Part shown: positions 7,586 to 19,148 of the stretch, in pieces
Layout: the number at the start of each line of letters is the position of its first letter
How positions within the stretch are numbered: position 1 is the stretch's first letter
Assembly: GCA_030696045.1 (NCBI GenBank)
Contig: JAUYNO010000084.1
Location: 1-48,288, forward strand
Length of the DNA stretch: 48,288 nt
Direction: 5' to 3'
DNA from: Stagnimonas sp.
GTDB lineage: Bacteria > Pseudomonadota > Gammaproteobacteria > Nevskiales > Nevskiaceae
Notes under the pieces: generated by a model
The model's database searches: none
The model's input: only the letters and a program-made list of their open reading frames with translations
What the model was told of the DNA's origin: nothing
Made by a program: the position numbers and the translations under genes

Positions 7586-9049
7586 TCAGCGAACCACCAG
7601 GACCGAGGCGCGGATCAGGTCCAGGAAGGGCTCCGGGTAGACGCCGATCACCAGCATCAGCGCCATCGCCAGCATCAGCATGGCACCGCCGGCATTCTGT
7701 ACCCAGTTCAGCGGCTCGCTGACCCGCTCGCGCACCGGGATCGGCTGGAACATCATGATCATCACCCGCAGGTAGTAGTAGAGCCCGATGGCGCTGCCGA
7801 CGATCACGGCGCCCATCAGCAGCCACTGGCGGGCGTCAACGCCGATGGCGATCACGTAGAACTTGCCGATGAAGCCGGCGGTCAGCGGGATGCCGGCCAG
7901 CGACAGCAGCAGCGTGGTCATGATCGAGGCCAGATAGGGGCGTTTCCAGAACAGGCCGCGGAACTGCTCGATGTGCTCGACGTCGCGGTCCTTCATCGGG
8001 CTCGATACCAGGGTCATCACACCGAACACGCCCAGGGCGGTGACCAGATAGCTGAGCAGGAAGATGCCGGCTGCCTCGGTGGCGCGACCGCCGGCCAGGA
8101 TCAGGGCCACCAGCAGGTAGCCGAACTGGGCGATGGAGGAGTAGGCGAGGATGCGCTTGACGTTGTCCTGCCGCAGCGCCAGCAGATTGCCGACCAGCAT
8201 CGAGGCCACGGCGAGCCAGGTCAGCGCCTCGACCGTGGCGGGTTGGCGGAACAGGCCGACATTGACGAACAGGCGGTACACCACCACGAACATCGCCGCC
8301 TTCGACACCGTCGCGAGGAAGGCCGCCACTGGCGCCGGCGCAGCCTCGTAGACGTCGGAAGTCCAGAGGTGGAAGGGCACGGCGGAGAGCTTGAAGCCGA
8401 TGCCGACCAGGATCATCGCCGCCCCCGCCAGCAGGATGCCCTGGCGGCCCATGGCGAGCTTGCCGGCGATCTCGGCAAATCCGAGCGCGCCGGTCTCGGC
8501 ATAGATCAGGGCGATGCCGAACAGCATGAAGGCCGAGGCCGCGCCCGACAGCACCAGATACTTCACGCCGCCCTCCAGCGCGCGGCTGTCACGCACCGGG
8601 TAGGCGACCATGGCGTAGAGCGGCACCGACAGCAGTTCGAGACCAATGAAGAAGCCCGCGAAGTGACGCGAGCAGACCATCACCAGGGCGCCCAGGGTCG
8701 CCATCGACAGCAGCAGATACAGTTCTTCGCGGTTGCCCGAATAGCCTTCGAAGTAGGCATGGCACAGGGTCAGCACACCGAGGGCGGTGATCAGTACCAG
8801 GCCCATGTAGAAGATGGCGTAGCCATCGACGATCAGCAGCGGCGTCAGTTCGATGGCCTGACCGTTGGCGGCCACGATCACCGGAATCAGCGACAGCAGG
8901 GCCAGGTTGAGCCCGGCGACGGTGATGCCGGCGACCAGGCGGTGGTGCCGTTTGAAGGCGATGGTCAGCATCACCACCACGCTGGTCAGCGTGGCCAGGA
9001 TCAGGGGCAGCAGCGCCGTGAGTTGTAGAGGTGTCATGGCGGTGTTCAT
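7586..9049 (-). CDS. nuoN: NADH-quinone oxidoreductase subunit N
   Basis: Antiporter-like membrane subunit of respiratory complex I, one of the proton-pumping modules in the inner membrane. It has 487 residues from ATG 9049, with about 14 hydrophobic segments. The conserved core of the Nqo/Mrp antiporter family is present (VAAFLATVSKAAMFVVVYR, KRILAYSSIAQFGYLLVAL). The start ATG overlaps the nuoM stop by one base (TGATG); a GTG one codon earlier is possible. Last gene of the nuo operon, ending at the shared terminator. Confidence 0.95.
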   Translation of the reverse strand: MNTAMTPLQLTALLPLILATLTSVVVMLTIAFKRHHRLVAGITVAGLNLALLSLIPVIVAANGQAIELTPLLIVDGYAIFYMGLVLITALGVLTLCHAYFEGYSGNREELYLLLSMATLGALVMVCSRHFAGFFIGLELLSVPLYAMVAYPVRDSRALEGGVKYLVLSGAASAFMLFGIALIYAETGALGFAEIAGKLAMGRQGILLAGAAMILVGIGFKLSAVPFHLWTSDVYEAAPAPVAAFLATVSKAAMFVVVYRLFVNVGLFRQPATVEALTWLAVASMLVGNLLALRQDNVKRILAYSSIAQFGYLLVALILAGGRATEAAGIFLLSYLVTALGVFGVMTLVSSPMKDRDVEHIEQFRGLFWKRPYLASIMTTLLLSLAGIPLTAGFIGKFYVIAIGVDARQWLLMGAVIVGSAIGLYYYLRVMIMMFQPIPVRERVSEPLNWVQNAGGAMLMLAMALMLVIGVYPEPFLDLIRASVLVVR

Positions 9050-10635
9050 CACGGGGCGGAAGCGGAGGCGGCCGCTGCGAGGGGCGCCGGGCTGTACTGC
9101 AGCTCCACGGTCTTCATCGCGGCGGCGGCGGTGTCGAGCACCGGTTGCGGGTACAGGCCCAGGCCGAGCAGCAGGGCCATCATCAGTCCCATCATCGCCA
9201 GTTCGCGCTTGGACAGGTCTTCCAGATGGGCGCCATGGCCGTCCTCGCGTGGCCTGCCGTGGAAGGCTTTCTGCACCAGGATCAGCGAGTAGACGGCGGC
9301 CAGGATCAGGCCGCTGGCGGAGATGATGGTGATGATCGGCGCGACCGGGAAAGTCCCGACCAGGATCAGGAACTCACCGACGAAGTTGCCCAGCCCCGGC
9401 AGGCCCAGCGAAGCGGCGCTGAAGAACAGCATGATCGGCGGCAGGTAGGGGAAGCGCGCCCACAGGCCACCCATCAGCCGCAGGTCGCGGGTATGCAGGC
9501 GCTCGTAGATTTCGCCGCAGAGGATGAACAGCGCGCCCGCCGACAGGCCGTGCGCGATCATCTGGATCACCACGCCCTGCAGCGCCTGGGTGGTGCCGGC
9601 GTAGATGCCGATCACCACGAAGCCCATGTGGCTGATCGAGGTGTAGGCGATCAGGCGCTTGATGTCGGTCTGGCTGAAGGCGACGACCGCGCCGTAGATC
9701 ACGCCGAGCACGCCGAAGGACATGGCGATGGGCGCGAAGTCCTTCGAGGCCTCGGGGAAGAAGGGCAGGCCGAAGCGCAGCAGGCCGTAGGCGGCCGTCT
9801 TCAGCAGGATGCCGGCCAGATCCACCGAGCCGGCGGTCGGCGCCATGCCGTGGGCGTCCGGCAGCCAGGTGTGGAAGGGCACCAGCGGCATCTTCACCGC
9901 GAATGCGAGGAAGAAGCCGATCATCAGCCACCAGGCGATCTGCGGATCGAGCTGCTTGGCGGTGACCAGCAGGTCCATGTAGCCGAAGCTCCAGACGCCG
10001 GTGCTGCTGTGATGCAGGAACACCAGGGCCAGGATCGCCAGCAGCATGATCAGGCCGGAGAACTGGGTGAAGATGAAGAACTTGGTCGCGGCGTAAACCC
10101 GGCTCTTGCCGCCGGGCATCGAGTGCCCCCAGAGCGCGATCAGGAAGTACATCGGCACCAGCATCATTTCCCAGAAGAAGAAGAACAGGAAAAGATCCAT
10201 GGCCAGGAACACGCCGACCACGCCGGCCAGGTTCCACATCAGGTTGAGATGGAAGAAGCCGACGTACCGGTCGATCTCGCGCCAGGAGCAGCCGATCGCC
10301 ATCACGCCGAGCAGGTTGGTGAGGATGATGAGCAGGATCGACAGGCCGTCGAGCCCAAGGTGGAAGCTGATGCCGAAGCTGGGAATCCACTCGGCCTTGT
10401 ACTGCAGCGTCCATTGCGGGATGGCGCTGGGCGCGGCCAGGCTGTAATCGCCGGTGAACCAGAGCCAGACCGAGATGCCCAGCACGGTGAGCATGGTGGA
10501 CAGCGCGATCCAGCGCGGCAGGTAGCGCGAGTAGCGCTCCGCCTGCCAGCTCGCCCAGCCGCCGACGAAGGGCAGGAACAGCAACCAGACCAGGATGATC
10601 GAATTCGTCATGGGAGCAGCAGTCGTGGGTTCCAT
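9049..10635 (-). CDS. nuoM: NADH-quinone oxidoreductase subunit M
   Basis: Antiporter-like proton-pumping subunit of complex I, up to 528 residues with about 14 membrane segments. Landmarks are [39 protein letters not shown] and [19 protein letters not shown]. By comparison with E. coli NuoM the internal ATG at 10611 ([15 protein letters not shown]) gives a more standard N-terminus. Neither ATG has a clear Shine-Dalgarno, so the start is uncertain by 8 residues. It starts 7 bases after nuoL and overlaps nuoN by one base. Confidence 0.95.
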   Translation of the reverse strand: MEPTTAAPMTNSIILVWLLFLPFVGGWASWQAERYSRYLPRWIALSTMLTVLGISVWLWFTGDYSLAAPSAIPQWTLQYKAEWIPSFGISFHLGLDGLSILLIILTNLLGVMAIGCSWREIDRYVGFFHLNLMWNLAGVVGVFLAMDLFLFFFFWEMMLVPMYFLIALWGHSMPGGKSRVYAATKFFIFTQFSGLIMLLAILALVFLHHSSTGVWSFGYMDLLVTAKQLDPQIAWWLMIGFFLAFAVKMPLVPFHTWLPDAHGMAPTAGSVDLAGILLKTAAYGLLRFGLPFFPEASKDFAPIAMSFGVLGVIYGAVVAFSQTDIKRLIAYTSISHMGFVVIGIYAGTTQALQGVVIQMIAHGLSAGALFILCGEIYERLHTRDLRLMGGLWARFPYLPPIMLFFSAASLGLPGLGNFVGEFLILVGTFPVAPIITIISASGLILAAVYSLILVQKAFHGRPREDGHGAHLEDLSKRELAMMGLMMALLLGLGLYPQPVLDTAAAAMKTVELQYSPAPLAAAASASAP

Positions 10636-10642
10636 GGCGGGC

Positions 10643-12556
10643 TCAGTGCAGGGCCACGGCGGCGAGCAGGGCGGCGGCGCCGATGCCGGTCGCCAGGGCG
10701 TACCAGCGCAGCTTGCCGTTCTGGGTCACGGCCAGCAGGCCGTTGGCGCCAGTGAGGGTGAGCGGGATGAGGCCGATGAACCAGTCGACGATGTCGTTCT
10801 TGTTGATCTCGGCGGCCCAGACGAAGGGGCGCACGAACAGCCGGTCGTAGAGCCAGTCGAAACCGAAGGCGCTCTTCCAGAACTGGCCGATGTACTTGGT
10901 GAGTGCGCCGTTCCTCAGCGCCGCCGGAATGTCCGGACGCTTCAGGAACAGGAACCAGCTGACGAAGATGCCGAACAGGGACACCAGCAGCGGCAGATGC
11001 GCGATCCAGGCCGGGCCGTGCTCGCCCTCGGGGATGTGTGCTTCCGGCAGCACGCCGGCCAGCGGCAGGTGGATGTAGCCGCCGACGATGGCCAGCAGCA
11101 GCAGGATCGCGAGCGGGATGTGGTGATCCAGCGTGTGGGCGCCGTGCGGGTCGTCCTTCGGACCGAGGCCGTGATGCGAGCCGTGGTTGTCATGACCGTG
11201 CTGCGCGGCCGGCTGCGAGCGCCAACGCTCGGGGCCATAGAAGGTGATGAAGATCAGGCGGAAGCTGTAGACCGCTGTCAGGAAGGCACCGAACAGGCCG
11301 GCCAGCCAGAGGTTCGTGTGCCCGCTCAGATAGGCCTGGTGCAGGATCTCGTCCTTCGAGAAGTAGCCCGAGGTGAACGGGAACGCGGTCAGCGCCAGCG
11401 TGCCGATCAGCATGCAGGCGAACACGAAGGGGATGTGCTTGCGCAGGCCGCCCATCTTGAAGATGTCCTGCTCGTGGTGCATGGCCAGGATCACCGAGCC
11501 CGACGAGAGGAACAGCAGGGCCTTGAAGAAGGCATGCGTCATCAGGTGAAACACCGCCGGCTGATAGGCGCCGACGCCCTCGGCCAGGAACATGTAGCCG
11601 ATCTGGCTCATGGTCGAGTAGGCGAGGATCTTCTTGATGTCGGTCTGCATCAGGGCGATGAAGCCGGCCATCAGCAGGGTGAGCGCGCCCACCACGCCGA
11701 CCGCCTGCTGCGCCAGCGGCGCCAGGTCGAACAGCACATGGGTGCGGGCGATCAGGTACACGCCGGCGGTGACCATGGTGGCGGCATGGATCAGGGCCGA
11801 TACCGGGGTCGGGCCGGCCATCGCATCCGGCAGCCAGGTCTGCAAGGGCAGCTGCGCCGACTTGCCGACCGCGCCGCCGAGCAGCAGGAAGGCGATCACG
11901 GTGACGGTTTCAGTGCCGTGCAGCGCGACGTAGGCGGGGGCCTGGGCGGCGATCCGCTGGATGCTGAGCGTGCCGAACTCGCGGAACAGGATGAACAGGC
12001 CGATGGCCATGAAGGTGTCGCCGACGCGGGTGATGACGAAGGCCTTGCGGGCCGCCGCGCCATTGGCCGGGTCCTGGTACCAGAAGCCGATCAGCAGGTA
12101 GGACGCCAGACCCACGCCTTCCCAGCCGAAGTAGAGGAACAGCAGGTTGTCGCCCAGCACCAGGAACAGCATGCTGGCGACGAACAGATTCATGTAGCTG
12201 AAGAAGCGCGCAAAGCCCTCGTCACCGCGCATGTACCAGCTGGCGAACAGGTGGATGAGGAAGCCGACCCCGGTGATGACGCCGAGCATGGTCAGCGACA
12301 GCGCGTCGAGATGCAGGGCGAAGCGCGGCGCGAACTCGCCCACCGTCATCCACTGCCAGAGCACCTGGGTGTAGACGCCGCCCTCTGGCGGGTTGGACAG
12401 GAACTGCCAGCCGGCGATCAGGCTGGTCAGTGCCGAGATGCCGACCGAACCGACGCCGACGACGGCCGCCAGGTTCTCCGAGATGCGGCCACGCGCGAAG
12501 GCGAGGATCAGGAAACCGATCAGCGGTGCCGCGAAAGTCAGGAAGAGGAAGTTCAT
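10643..12556 (-). CDS. nuoL: NADH-quinone oxidoreductase subunit L
   Basis: Largest antiporter-like subunit of complex I, at the distal end of the membrane arm, 637 residues. Landmarks are [40 protein letters not shown] and [20 protein letters not shown] His-rich loop ([18 protein letters not shown], about residues 450-470) precedes the C-terminal part, which in this family includes the long lateral helix along the membrane arm. It starts 5 bases after the nuoK stop. Confidence 0.96.
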   Translation of the reverse strand: MNFLFLTFAAPLIGFLILAFARGRISENLAAVVGVGSVGISALTSLIAGWQFLSNPPEGGVYTQVLWQWMTVGEFAPRFALHLDALSLTMLGVITGVGFLIHLFASWYMRGDEGFARFFSYMNLFVASMLFLVLGDNLLFLYFGWEGVGLASYLLIGFWYQDPANGAAARKAFVITRVGDTFMAIGLFILFREFGTLSIQRIAAQAPAYVALHGTETVTVIAFLLLGGAVGKSAQLPLQTWLPDAMAGPTPVSALIHAATMVTAGVYLIARTHVLFDLAPLAQQAVGVVGALTLLMAGFIALMQTDIKKILAYSTMSQIGYMFLAEGVGAYQPAVFHLMTHAFFKALLFLSSGSVILAMHHEQDIFKMGGLRKHIPFVFACMLIGTLALTAFPFTSGYFSKDEILHQAYLSGHTNLWLAGLFGAFLTAVYSFRLIFITFYGPERWRSQPAAQHGHDNHGSHHGLGPKDDPHGAHTLDHHIPLAILLLLAIVGGYIHLPLAGVLPEAHIPEGEHGPAWIAHLPLLVSLFGIFVSWFLFLKRPDIPAALRNGALTKYIGQFWKSAFGFDWLYDRLFVRPFVWAAEINKNDIVDWFIGLIPLTLTGANGLLAVTQNGKLRWYALATGIGAAALLAAVALH

Positions 12557-12561
12557 GCGTC

Positions 12562-12879
12562 TTAGCCCTTCATCGTGCTGGCAGCATCAATGTCGAGGGT
12601 CCTGAAGCGGCGGTAGAGCTGGATCAGCAGGGCCAGGCCCACCGAGGCCTCGGCGGCGGCCAGGGTCAGCACCAGGATGAACATGATCTGGCCATCGGCC
12701 TGCGCCCAGCGCGCGCCGGCGACCACGAAGGCCAGCGCGCAGGCGTTGAGCATGATCTCCAGCGACATCAGCATCCACAGGATGTTGCGGCGAGTGAGCA
12801 GACCGAACAGGCCCAGCGCGAACAGCGCCGCCGCCAGCAGCAGGCCGTGTTCCATCGGTATGGCTTGGACAGGATTCAT
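12562..12879 (-). CDS. nuoK: NADH-quinone oxidoreductase subunit K
   Basis: Small three-helix membrane subunit of complex I (MrpC-like), 105 residues. The two conserved buried glutamates needed for proton translocation are Glu41 (SLEIMLNAC) and Glu77 ([13 protein letters not shown]). The N-terminus is about five residues longer than in E. coli. It starts 7 bases after the nuoJ stop. Confidence 0.95.
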   Translation of the reverse strand: MNPVQAIPMEHGLLLAAALFALGLFGLLTRRNILWMLMSLEIMLNACALAFVVAGARWAQADGQIMFILVLTLAAAEASVGLALLIQLYRRFRTLDIDAASTMKG

Positions 12880-12886
12880 GTGGGGC

Positions 12887-13453
12887 CTATTCGTCGTGAC
12901 GGCCGAGGTGGTAGGCCGCGACCAGGCCGGCCAGCAGCAGCATCGAGGCCAGTTCCACCGCCAGCAGGTAGGGGCCGTAGAGCGCGATGCCGACCGCCTT
13001 GGGGCCGACCACCTCTGCGCTGACCGGCGTCATGTAGCCGCGTGGCCAGAGATCATTGCCCAGCTGCCAGAGCAGCACGGCCGCCAGCACGGCCGGCAGC
13101 AGCCAGGCGGTGGGTGAGAGCCAGCGCCGCTCCTGTTCTTCGGTCTTGGCGCCGAGGTTGAGCATCATTACCACGAACACGAACAACACCATGATGGCGC
13201 CGGCGTAGACGATGACTTCCAGCGCCGCCGCGAAGGGAGCGCCCAGGGTGAAGAACACGGTCGCCACCGACAGCAGCGACAGCACCAGATAGAGCAGGGC
13301 GTGCACCGGGTGGGTGTTGATCACCACCATGATGGTCGCGAACAGCGCGACCATGGCCGAGACGTAGAAGGCCTCGTTGGGGTGGCTGACAAAGGCCAGC
13401 AGGCCGATCAGGCCTGCCGCGACGACCAGGGCAACAACGTCGATACGGCTCAT
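12887..13453 (-). CDS. nuoJ: NADH-quinone oxidoreductase subunit J
   Basis: Membrane subunit J of complex I, 188 residues. The core is close to the E. coli protein ([13 protein letters not shown] segment [20 protein letters not shown], then [20 protein letters not shown], which in E. coli includes the pi-bulge helix). About 25 residues precede the E. coli-like start near NEAFYVSAM. They include a hydrophobic stretch ([17 protein letters not shown]) that could be an extra helix. The ATG overlaps the nuoI stop by 4 bases (ATGA), which supports the longer start. Confidence 0.94.
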   Translation of the reverse strand: MSRIDVVALVVAAGLIGLLAFVSHPNEAFYVSAMVALFATIMVVINTHPVHALLYLVLSLLSVATVFFTLGAPFAAALEVIVYAGAIMVLFVFVVMMLNLGAKTEEQERRWLSPTAWLLPAVLAAVLLWQLGNDLWPRGYMTPVSAEVVGPKAVGIALYGPYLLAVELASMLLLAGLVAAYHLGRHDE

Positions 13454-13995
13454 GGCAGCAGGCTCTTGATGTCGATGGGCGCCGACTCGTTCTGGGCCTC
13501 ACCCTTGTCCTTGCCCTTGATGGCCATGCCGGAGACCCGATAGAAGTTGTAGTCGGGGTATTTCCCCGGGCCGGCGATCAGCAGGTGTTCCTTCTCGTAG
13601 ACTAGGTTCTGGCGGTTGTACTCGGCCAGTTCGTAGTCCGGCGTGAGCTGAATCGCCGTGGTCGGGCAGGCTTCCTCGCAGAGGCCGCAGAAGATGCAGC
13701 GCGAGAAGTTGATGCGGAAGAATTCCGGATACCAGCGACCGTCCTCCCTCTCCGCCTTCTGCAGGCTGATGCAGCCGACCGGGCAGGCGACCGCGCAGAG
13801 GTTGCAGGCGACGCAGCGCTCTTCGCCGTCCGGATCGCGGGTCAGCACGATGCGGCCGCGATAGCGCGGTGGCACGTAGGGCTTAACTTCCGGGTATTGC
13901 ACGGTGTCGCGCTTGGCGAAGCTGTGCATGAAAATCTTGCCGATGCTGCGCAGCTGGGTGTAGATGCCGTACAGCACGTCTTTTATCTGGCTCAT
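13450..13995 (-). CDS. nuoI: NADH-quinone oxidoreductase subunit I (2x 4Fe-4S)
   Basis: Peripheral-arm ferredoxin-like subunit that passes electrons to NuoB. Two 4Fe-4S motifs are plain: [12 protein letters not shown] and [12 protein letters not shown] (clusters N6a and N6b). From ATG 13995 ([10 protein letters not shown]) the protein has 181 residues, one more than E. coli. In-frame ATGs at 14022 and 14007 lie inside an inverted repeat and would add up to 9 residues (MARRAMGPQ). The C-terminus overlaps nuoJ by 4 bases. Confidence 0.95.
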   Translation of the reverse strand: MSQIKDVLYGIYTQLRSIGKIFMHSFAKRDTVQYPEVKPYVPPRYRGRIVLTRDPDGEERCVACNLCAVACPVGCISLQKAEREDGRWYPEFFRINFSRCIFCGLCEEACPTTAIQLTPDYELAEYNRQNLVYEKEHLLIAGPGKYPDYNFYRVSGMAIKGKDKGEAQNESAPIDIKSLLP

Positions 13996-14005
13996 TTGAG
14001 GTCCC

Positions 14006-14050
14006 ATGGCGCGGCGCGCCATCCGGTGCGGATGAAGCTGCGCTTCATCC
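14006..14050. repeat. Two inverted repeats in the nuoH-nuoI gap
   Basis: Two perfect small palindromes lie side by side. One is ATGGCGC-GGC-GCGCCAT (14006-14022). The other is GGATGAAGC-TGC-GCTTCATCC (14030-14050), which starts next to the nuoH stop. They could form hairpins in the nuo mRNA just before the nuoI start; no T-tract follows, so they are not terminators. Confidence 0.7.
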
Positions 14051-15049
14051 TTAGACTCCAGCGCGCCAGAGCACGACGGCCCCGGTCACCAGCAGGTTGA
14101 TGAGGGATATCGGCAGGCACCAAAGCCAGGCCGCCGCCATGATCTGGTCATAGCGCGGCCGGGGCAGGGCGGCGCGCACCAGGATGTAGCTGGCCATGAA
14201 GAAGAAGGTCTTGGCCGCGAACCAGAGGAAGGGAATCTGCTCGGTCCACAGGCCGAAGGGGCCGTGCCAGCCGCCGAAGAACAGCGCCACGGTGAGCGCC
14301 GACACCATGACGATGCCGACGTACTCGCTGACCATGAACATGCCGAACTTCATGCCCGAGTATTCGGTGTGATAGCCCTGCACCAGCTCCGACTCCGCTT
14401 CCGGCAGATCGAAGGGCGTGCGGTGCACCACCGCCAGCGCCGCCGGCACCCAGGCCAGGAAGCCGAGAATCTGTGGGAAGACATTCCACATCCCGTCCTG
14501 CGAGGCGACGATCTCACGCAGGTTGAAACTGCCGGCCTGGAGCACCACGCCCATCAGCGCCAGCCCCATGAACACCTCGTAGCTGATGGTCTGCGCGGTG
14601 GAGCGCAGGCCGCCGAGCAGCGAGTACTTGCTGTTGCTGGACCAGCCGCCGAGCATCACCGCGTACACCGCCAAGCCGGCGATGGCGAGGAAGAACAGCA
14701 GGCCCAGGTCCGGATTCGCCACGCCCCAGGTCGGGGTCATGGGAATGAACACGAAGGCCAGCATCATCAGGCTCATCGCCAGGAAGGGCGCCAGCACGAA
14801 GGTGAACTTGTCGGCGAACGGCGGCATCCAGTCTTCCTTGAAGAAGATCTTCACCATGTCCGCGATCACCTGGCCGAGCCCGAAGGGGCCGACCCGGTTG
14901 GGGCCGTAACGGTCCTGCCAGAGCGCCAGCAAGCGCCGCTCCAGCCAGATCATGTAGGCGGCGGTGATGACCAGGCCCAGCAGGATGACCACGGCCTTCA
15001 CGACGCCGAAGAAGATCGCCAGCAGTTCGGGAGTGATCCAGTCGAACAT
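14051..15049 (-). CDS. nuoH: NADH-quinone oxidoreductase subunit H
   Basis: Membrane subunit joining the peripheral and membrane arms of complex I and forming part of the quinone chamber, 332 residues. Landmarks are [27 protein letters not shown], the acidic loop [20 protein letters not shown], and [13 protein letters not shown]. About eight hydrophobic helices. It starts 4 bases after the nuoG stop. Confidence 0.97.
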   Translation of the reverse strand: MFDWITPELLAIFFGVVKAVVILLGLVITAAYMIWLERRLLALWQDRYGPNRVGPFGLGQVIADMVKIFFKEDWMPPFADKFTFVLAPFLAMSLMMLAFVFIPMTPTWGVANPDLGLLFFLAIAGLAVYAVMLGGWSSNSKYSLLGGLRSTAQTISYEVFMGLALMGVVLQAGSFNLREIVASQDGMWNVFPQILGFLAWVPAALAVVHRTPFDLPEAESELVQGYHTEYSGMKFGMFMVSEYVGIVMVSALTVALFFGGWHGPFGLWTEQIPFLWFAAKTFFFMASYILVRAALPRPRYDQIMAAAWLWCLPISLINLLVTGAVVLWRAGV

Positions 15050-15053
15050 GACC

Positions 15054-17753
15054 TTAGGCTCCCTTGCTGAGGCGCACGGCGGCGCCGGCGACCATCGGCG
15101 GAATGCCGGCCAGGCCCACCGGCAGGCCGACGCTGCCCACCGGCAGATCGACGCGCACCTTGGCCGGCAGGCTCAGCAGGTAGTCGCCGAACTCGACCCG
15201 CACCAGGGCCTGGTGCGCGATGCCCAGACGCTCGGCGTCGGCCATGCTCAGGGCGACATAGGCCTGGGGGGTGCGCTCCTGGATCGGCGCGGCCTTGCTC
15301 GACAGCTCCTCGGCGCCGAAATGGTGGTGCAGGGGCAGCAAGCTCAGGCCCTCGCTCTTCGCCAGCGTAGCCGGGAAGTAGCTGGCGGCGCCGTTGTGCT
15401 TGAACAGATGCACGCCGGAGTCACCGCCCTTCATCGCGCCACCGACTTCCGCCTGGAACTTGTTCCAGGCCGAGGGGCTGTTCCAGCCCGGCGACCAGGC
15501 GAAGGGAATCAGCGCAGCGGGACGCTCGACGGCGTGGGTGCTGTTGATGCCTTCCATCGAGAAGGCCAGCGGCGAATCCGGGTCCTGGGTCGCGCGCGGC
15601 TCGTGCACGAACACCTTGGCGCGCGCGGCGGTACGGCCGGACTGGCGCTGCGGCGCGCGCGCCAGCTTGGCGCCGTCGATGCGGAAGGCGGCATTGGGCG
15701 CGGCGGCGGCCATGCCCTTGAGCGCCGGAATGGCGCTCTCGGCATCGGCGATGACCTCGTCGAGCTTGGCCCAGCTGGCCTGGCCCAGCGCGCTGCGCAG
15801 CTCGGCACACCAGCGCCAGCTTTCCTGCACGGCGACGTGACGGTCGTAATAGGCCGGGTCGTAGACCTGGAAGCCACGCTGGGCGCGGCCTTCGAAGTTC
15901 ACCCAGGTGCCATCGCCCTCGGCGAAGCTGGCCGCCGGCAGCACCAGGGCAGCAGTGGCGGTGGTGGCGGTCTGCTGGTGGTCGATGGCGATCACCGTGC
16001 TGTTGGCGAACGCAGCGTCGAGCGCGCTGGCGCTGGCGCGGCGGGAGAGATCGTTCTCCAGCACCAGCACCACGGCCTCGCTGCCACCGAGCCGGGCGAG
16101 CGCGGCGTCGAGATCGGGCGCGGCGAACAGGGCGAGGCCCAGGCTGTTGGCTTCCGGCACCGCCAGGCTGATCGCGGTGGCCGGGTTGAGCTTGCTCAGC
16201 GCGTAGGCGACGTTGGCGGCGGCCTCGATCACGGCAGCGGAACCGCAGCCGGTGCCGGAGACAATCAGCGGGCGCTTGGCGTTCTTGAGCGTGTCGGCGA
16301 TGCGCTGCGCGAGCGCCGCGATGTCGGCATTCACGCTCGCGACCGGCGCGCTGCTGTCCAGCGCATGGGCGATGGCATGACCGAGCGCGGCGAGGCCGGC
16401 GGGATCGGCGCGCAGGGTACCGGCGGCGATCTCGTCGAGCTTGGTCGCGGCGGGCGTCGCGATGAACAGCGGGTTCAGTTCGCGCTGGGCGATGTCGGCG
16501 GCCGAAGCAGCCTGCCAGTCCGGCACCTTCTTGTCGTGCGCCATCGTCAGCAGCTTGCCGCGCGCGGCCTGGCGCAGCGCCAGGGCGACCCGGGCGGCGG
16601 TGCCCAAGGTGTCTTCGCCCAGCACCAGCACCGCGTCGGACTGCTCGATGCGCTTGATGGTGGCGGCCGGCACCGGACCTTGTTGCAGCACCTTCAGGCA
16701 CAGTGCGGTCAGCGCCGAGTCCTGCGCGGCGGCGCCGGAGTAGAAGTTGCCGGCGCCGACCAGGGAGCGCAGGGCGTGGTTGGCCTCCAGCGAGGCGCGC
16801 GGCGAACCGATGCCGATCACGGTCTTGCCGGACTTCAGCAGCTGGGCAGCGAGCTTGAGCGCCTCGGCCTTGGGCGCCTCGACGAAGCCCTCGCCCTGAC
16901 GCACCAGCGGCTGGCGCGGGCGCTCCTTGAGGTTGGCGTGCCCGTAGCCGAAGCGGCCGCGATCACACAGGAAATAGCCGTTGACCTCGCCGTTGTAGCG
17001 GTTCTCGATGCGGCGGATCTCGCCGTAGCGCTCGCCGGGCGAGATATTGCATCCGACCGCGCAGCCGGTGCAGATCGCGGGCGCGAACTGCATGTCCCAC
17101 TTGCGGGTGTAGTGCTCGCTGTGGGTCTTGTCGGTGAACACGCCGGTGGGGCAGACCTCGGTGAGGTTGCCGCTGAACTCACTCTCCAGCACGCCGTCCT
17201 TCTCGCGACCGAAGTAGACGTTGGCGGCGGCGCCATACACGCCTAGATCCTTGCCGCCGGCGTAGTCGCTGTAATAGCGCACGCAGCGGTAGCAGGAGAT
17301 GCAGCGGTTCATCTCGTGGCCGATGAAGGGCCCGAGGTACTGGTTCTGGTGGGTGCGTTTGGTGAAGCGGTACTCGCGGCTGTGGTGGCCGGTCATCACC
17401 GTCATGTCCTGCAGATGGCAATGGCCACCTTCCTCGCAGACCGGGCAGTCGTGCGGGTGGTTGGTCATCAGCAGGCTGACGATGGTCTCGCGGAATTCCT
17501 TGGCCTCGTCGTCCGCGATCGAGATATAGGTGTTGTCGCTGGCCGGGGTCATGCAGGACATGACCAGGCGGCCCATCTTGTCGTCGGCGTCCTTGTACTG
17601 CTTGACCGCGCACTGGCGGCAAGCGCCGACCGAGTCCAGCGCCGGGTGCCAGCAGAAATAGGGGATGTCGAGGCCCAGCGAGAGGCAGGCCTGGAGCAGG
17701 TTGTCTGCGCCGCTGACCTCGTAGGTCTTGCCGTCAACGTGAATCGTGGCCAT
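15054..17753 (-). CDS. nuoG: NADH-quinone oxidoreductase subunit G
   Basis: Large iron-sulfur subunit of complex I, 899 residues. Its cluster ligands fall at the same residue numbers as in E. coli NuoG: N1b Cys34, 45, 48, 67; N5 His99, Cys103, 106, 112; N4 Cys151, 154, 157, 201. The off-path N7 is Cys228, 231, 235, 263, a cluster kept only in some lineages. The remaining about 630 residues are a molybdopterin-oxidoreductase-like domain that is catalytically inert in complex I. It starts 9 bases after nuoF. Confidence 0.96.
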   Translation of the reverse strand: MATIHVDGKTYEVSGADNLLQACLSLGLDIPYFCWHPALDSVGACRQCAVKQYKDADDKMGRLVMSCMTPASDNTYISIADDEAKEFRETIVSLLMTNHPHDCPVCEEGGHCHLQDMTVMTGHHSREYRFTKRTHQNQYLGPFIGHEMNRCISCYRCVRYYSDYAGGKDLGVYGAAANVYFGREKDGVLESEFSGNLTEVCPTGVFTDKTHSEHYTRKWDMQFAPAICTGCAVGCNISPGERYGEIRRIENRYNGEVNGYFLCDRGRFGYGHANLKERPRQPLVRQGEGFVEAPKAEALKLAAQLLKSGKTVIGIGSPRASLEANHALRSLVGAGNFYSGAAAQDSALTALCLKVLQQGPVPAATIKRIEQSDAVLVLGEDTLGTAARVALALRQAARGKLLTMAHDKKVPDWQAASAADIAQRELNPLFIATPAATKLDEIAAGTLRADPAGLAALGHAIAHALDSSAPVASVNADIAALAQRIADTLKNAKRPLIVSGTGCGSAAVIEAAANVAYALSKLNPATAISLAVPEANSLGLALFAAPDLDAALARLGGSEAVVLVLENDLSRRASASALDAAFANSTVIAIDHQQTATTATAALVLPAASFAEGDGTWVNFEGRAQRGFQVYDPAYYDRHVAVQESWRWCAELRSALGQASWAKLDEVIADAESAIPALKGMAAAAPNAAFRIDGAKLARAPQRQSGRTAARAKVFVHEPRATQDPDSPLAFSMEGINSTHAVERPAALIPFAWSPGWNSPSAWNKFQAEVGGAMKGGDSGVHLFKHNGAASYFPATLAKSEGLSLLPLHHHFGAEELSSKAAPIQERTPQAYVALSMADAERLGIAHQALVRVEFGDYLLSLPAKVRVDLPVGSVGLPVGLAGIPPMVAGAAVRLSKGA

Positions 17754-17762
17754 GGGATCGTC

Positions 17763-19148
17763 TTAGGAAACAGAGGCGGGCGCGGCATTCGGCGGCTTGG
17801 CCGCCGGCCGACGCCCGCTGTCGGGCAGGTGGCAGGTGTCGCCGGCCTGCGGAAGGCTGCAGGCGGGGATGCCGGCCTCGAACTCGGCGCGGAAATACTT
17901 GAGCGCGGACTGCAGCGGCTCCATCGCGCCGGGCGCATGGGCGCAGAAGGTCTTGCCGGGTCCGAGCCAGCGGGTCAGCTTGGCCAACTGGTCGAGGTCT
18001 TCGGGCACGCCCTCGCCGCGCTCGATGGCGAGCAGCATTTTCACGCTCCAGGGCAGGCCGTCACGGCAGGGTGTGCACCAGCCGCAGGATTCGCGGGCGA
18101 AGAACTCTTCGAGGTTGCGCACCGCCGAGACGATGCTCTGGTCCTCGGCAACCACGGTGATCAGCCCGGTGCCCATGCGCGAGCCGGCCTTGGCGATGGT
18201 GTCGAAATCCATCGCCAGGTCGAGGTGCTCGGGCAGCAGGAAGTCGGTCGAAGCGCCGCCGGGCAGCCAGGCCTTGAGCTTCTTGCCGCCGCGCATGCCG
18301 CCGGCATGCACTTCCAGCAGTTCGCGCGCGGTGGTGCCGATCGGTAGCTCCCAGCAACCGGGCTTGTTGGCGCGGCCGGAGCAGCCGTACAGCTTGGTAC
18401 CGGCGTCCTTGCTCTTGCCCTGGTTCAGACTCTTGAACCAGTCGGCGCCGTTGAGGACGATGTGCGGGATATTGCACAGGGTCTCGACGTTGTTAACGAT
18501 GGTCGGGCGACCCCAGAGGCCGGCGATCTGTGGAAAAGGCGGCTTGGCACGAGGGTTTGCTCGCCGGCCTTCCAGCGAGTTGATGAGGGCCGTTTCCTCA
18601 CCACAGATGTAGCGGCCGGCACCGGTATGCACGTAGAGCTCGAAGCTCCAGCCGCCGCCGAGGATATTCTTGCCCAGATAGCCGCCGGCCTTGGCCTCGT
18701 CGATGGCGCGGTTCAGGCGCTCGGCGGCCACGACGTATTCGCCGCGCAGGAAGATGTAGCCGGTTTGCGCGCCGATGGCGTAGGCGGCGGTCGCCATCGA
18801 CTCGACCAGCGAGTGCGGCGTCTGCTCCATCAGCAGCCGGTCCTTGAAGGTGCCCGGCTCCATCTCATCGGCATTGCAGACGAGGTACTTGGTGCCGGCG
18901 TCCGGCCCCATCGGGATCAGTGACCACTTGATGCCGGTCGGGAAGCCGGCGCCGCCACGGCCGCGCAGGTTGGCGTCCTTGACCTTGGCCTGGACTTCCT
19001 GCGGCTTGAATTCCTTCACCACCTGCTTGAGGGCCTGGTAGCCGCCCTCGGCCTCGTGGCCCTGGAGCCAGAGCGGACCGGCGGCGACGTCGATCAGCCG
19101 GGTGAGTGGCCGTTGGTATTGCGCGTCACTGGCGCTGCGCAGCGTCAT
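17763..19148 (-). CDS. nuoF: NADH-quinone oxidoreductase subunit F (NADH-binding)
   Basis: NADH- and FMN-binding subunit where electrons enter complex I, 461 residues. The nucleotide/FMN region includes [15 protein letters not shown] (61-75) and [13 protein letters not shown]. Cluster N3 is held by Cys355, 358, 361 (SCGWCTPCR) and Cys402 (KTFCAHAPG). The C-terminus extends beyond the E. coli protein with a tail containing [11 protein letters not shown] and then a Pro/Ala-rich end. The ATG overlaps the nuoE stop by 4 bases. Confidence 0.97.
   Translation of the reverse strand: MTLRSASDAQYQRPLTRLIDVAAGPLWLQGHEAEGGYQALKQVVKEFKPQEVQAKVKDANLRGRGGAGFPTGIKWSLIPMGPDAGTKYLVCNADEMEPGTFKDRLLMEQTPHSLVESMATAAYAIGAQTGYIFLRGEYVVAAERLNRAIDEAKAGGYLGKNILGGGWSFELYVHTGAGRYICGEETALINSLEGRRANPRAKPPFPQIAGLWGRPTIVNNVETLCNIPHIVLNGADWFKSLNQGKSKDAGTKLYGCSGRANKPGCWELPIGTTARELLEVHAGGMRGGKKLKAWLPGGASTDFLLPEHLDLAMDFDTIAKAGSRMGTGLITVVAEDQSIVSAVRNLEEFFARESCGWCTPCRDGLPWSVKMLLAIERGEGVPEDLDQLAKLTRWLGPGKTFCAHAPGAMEPLQSALKYFRAEFEAGIPACSLPQAGDTCHLPDSGRRPAAKPPNAAPASVS

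Noticed and set aside
14964..17246. A 760-codon plus-strand open frame opposite nuoG and nuoH, and similar frames opposite nuoL, nuoM and nuoN
   Set aside because: All are antisense shadows of genes with perfect cofactor motifs and normal lengths.
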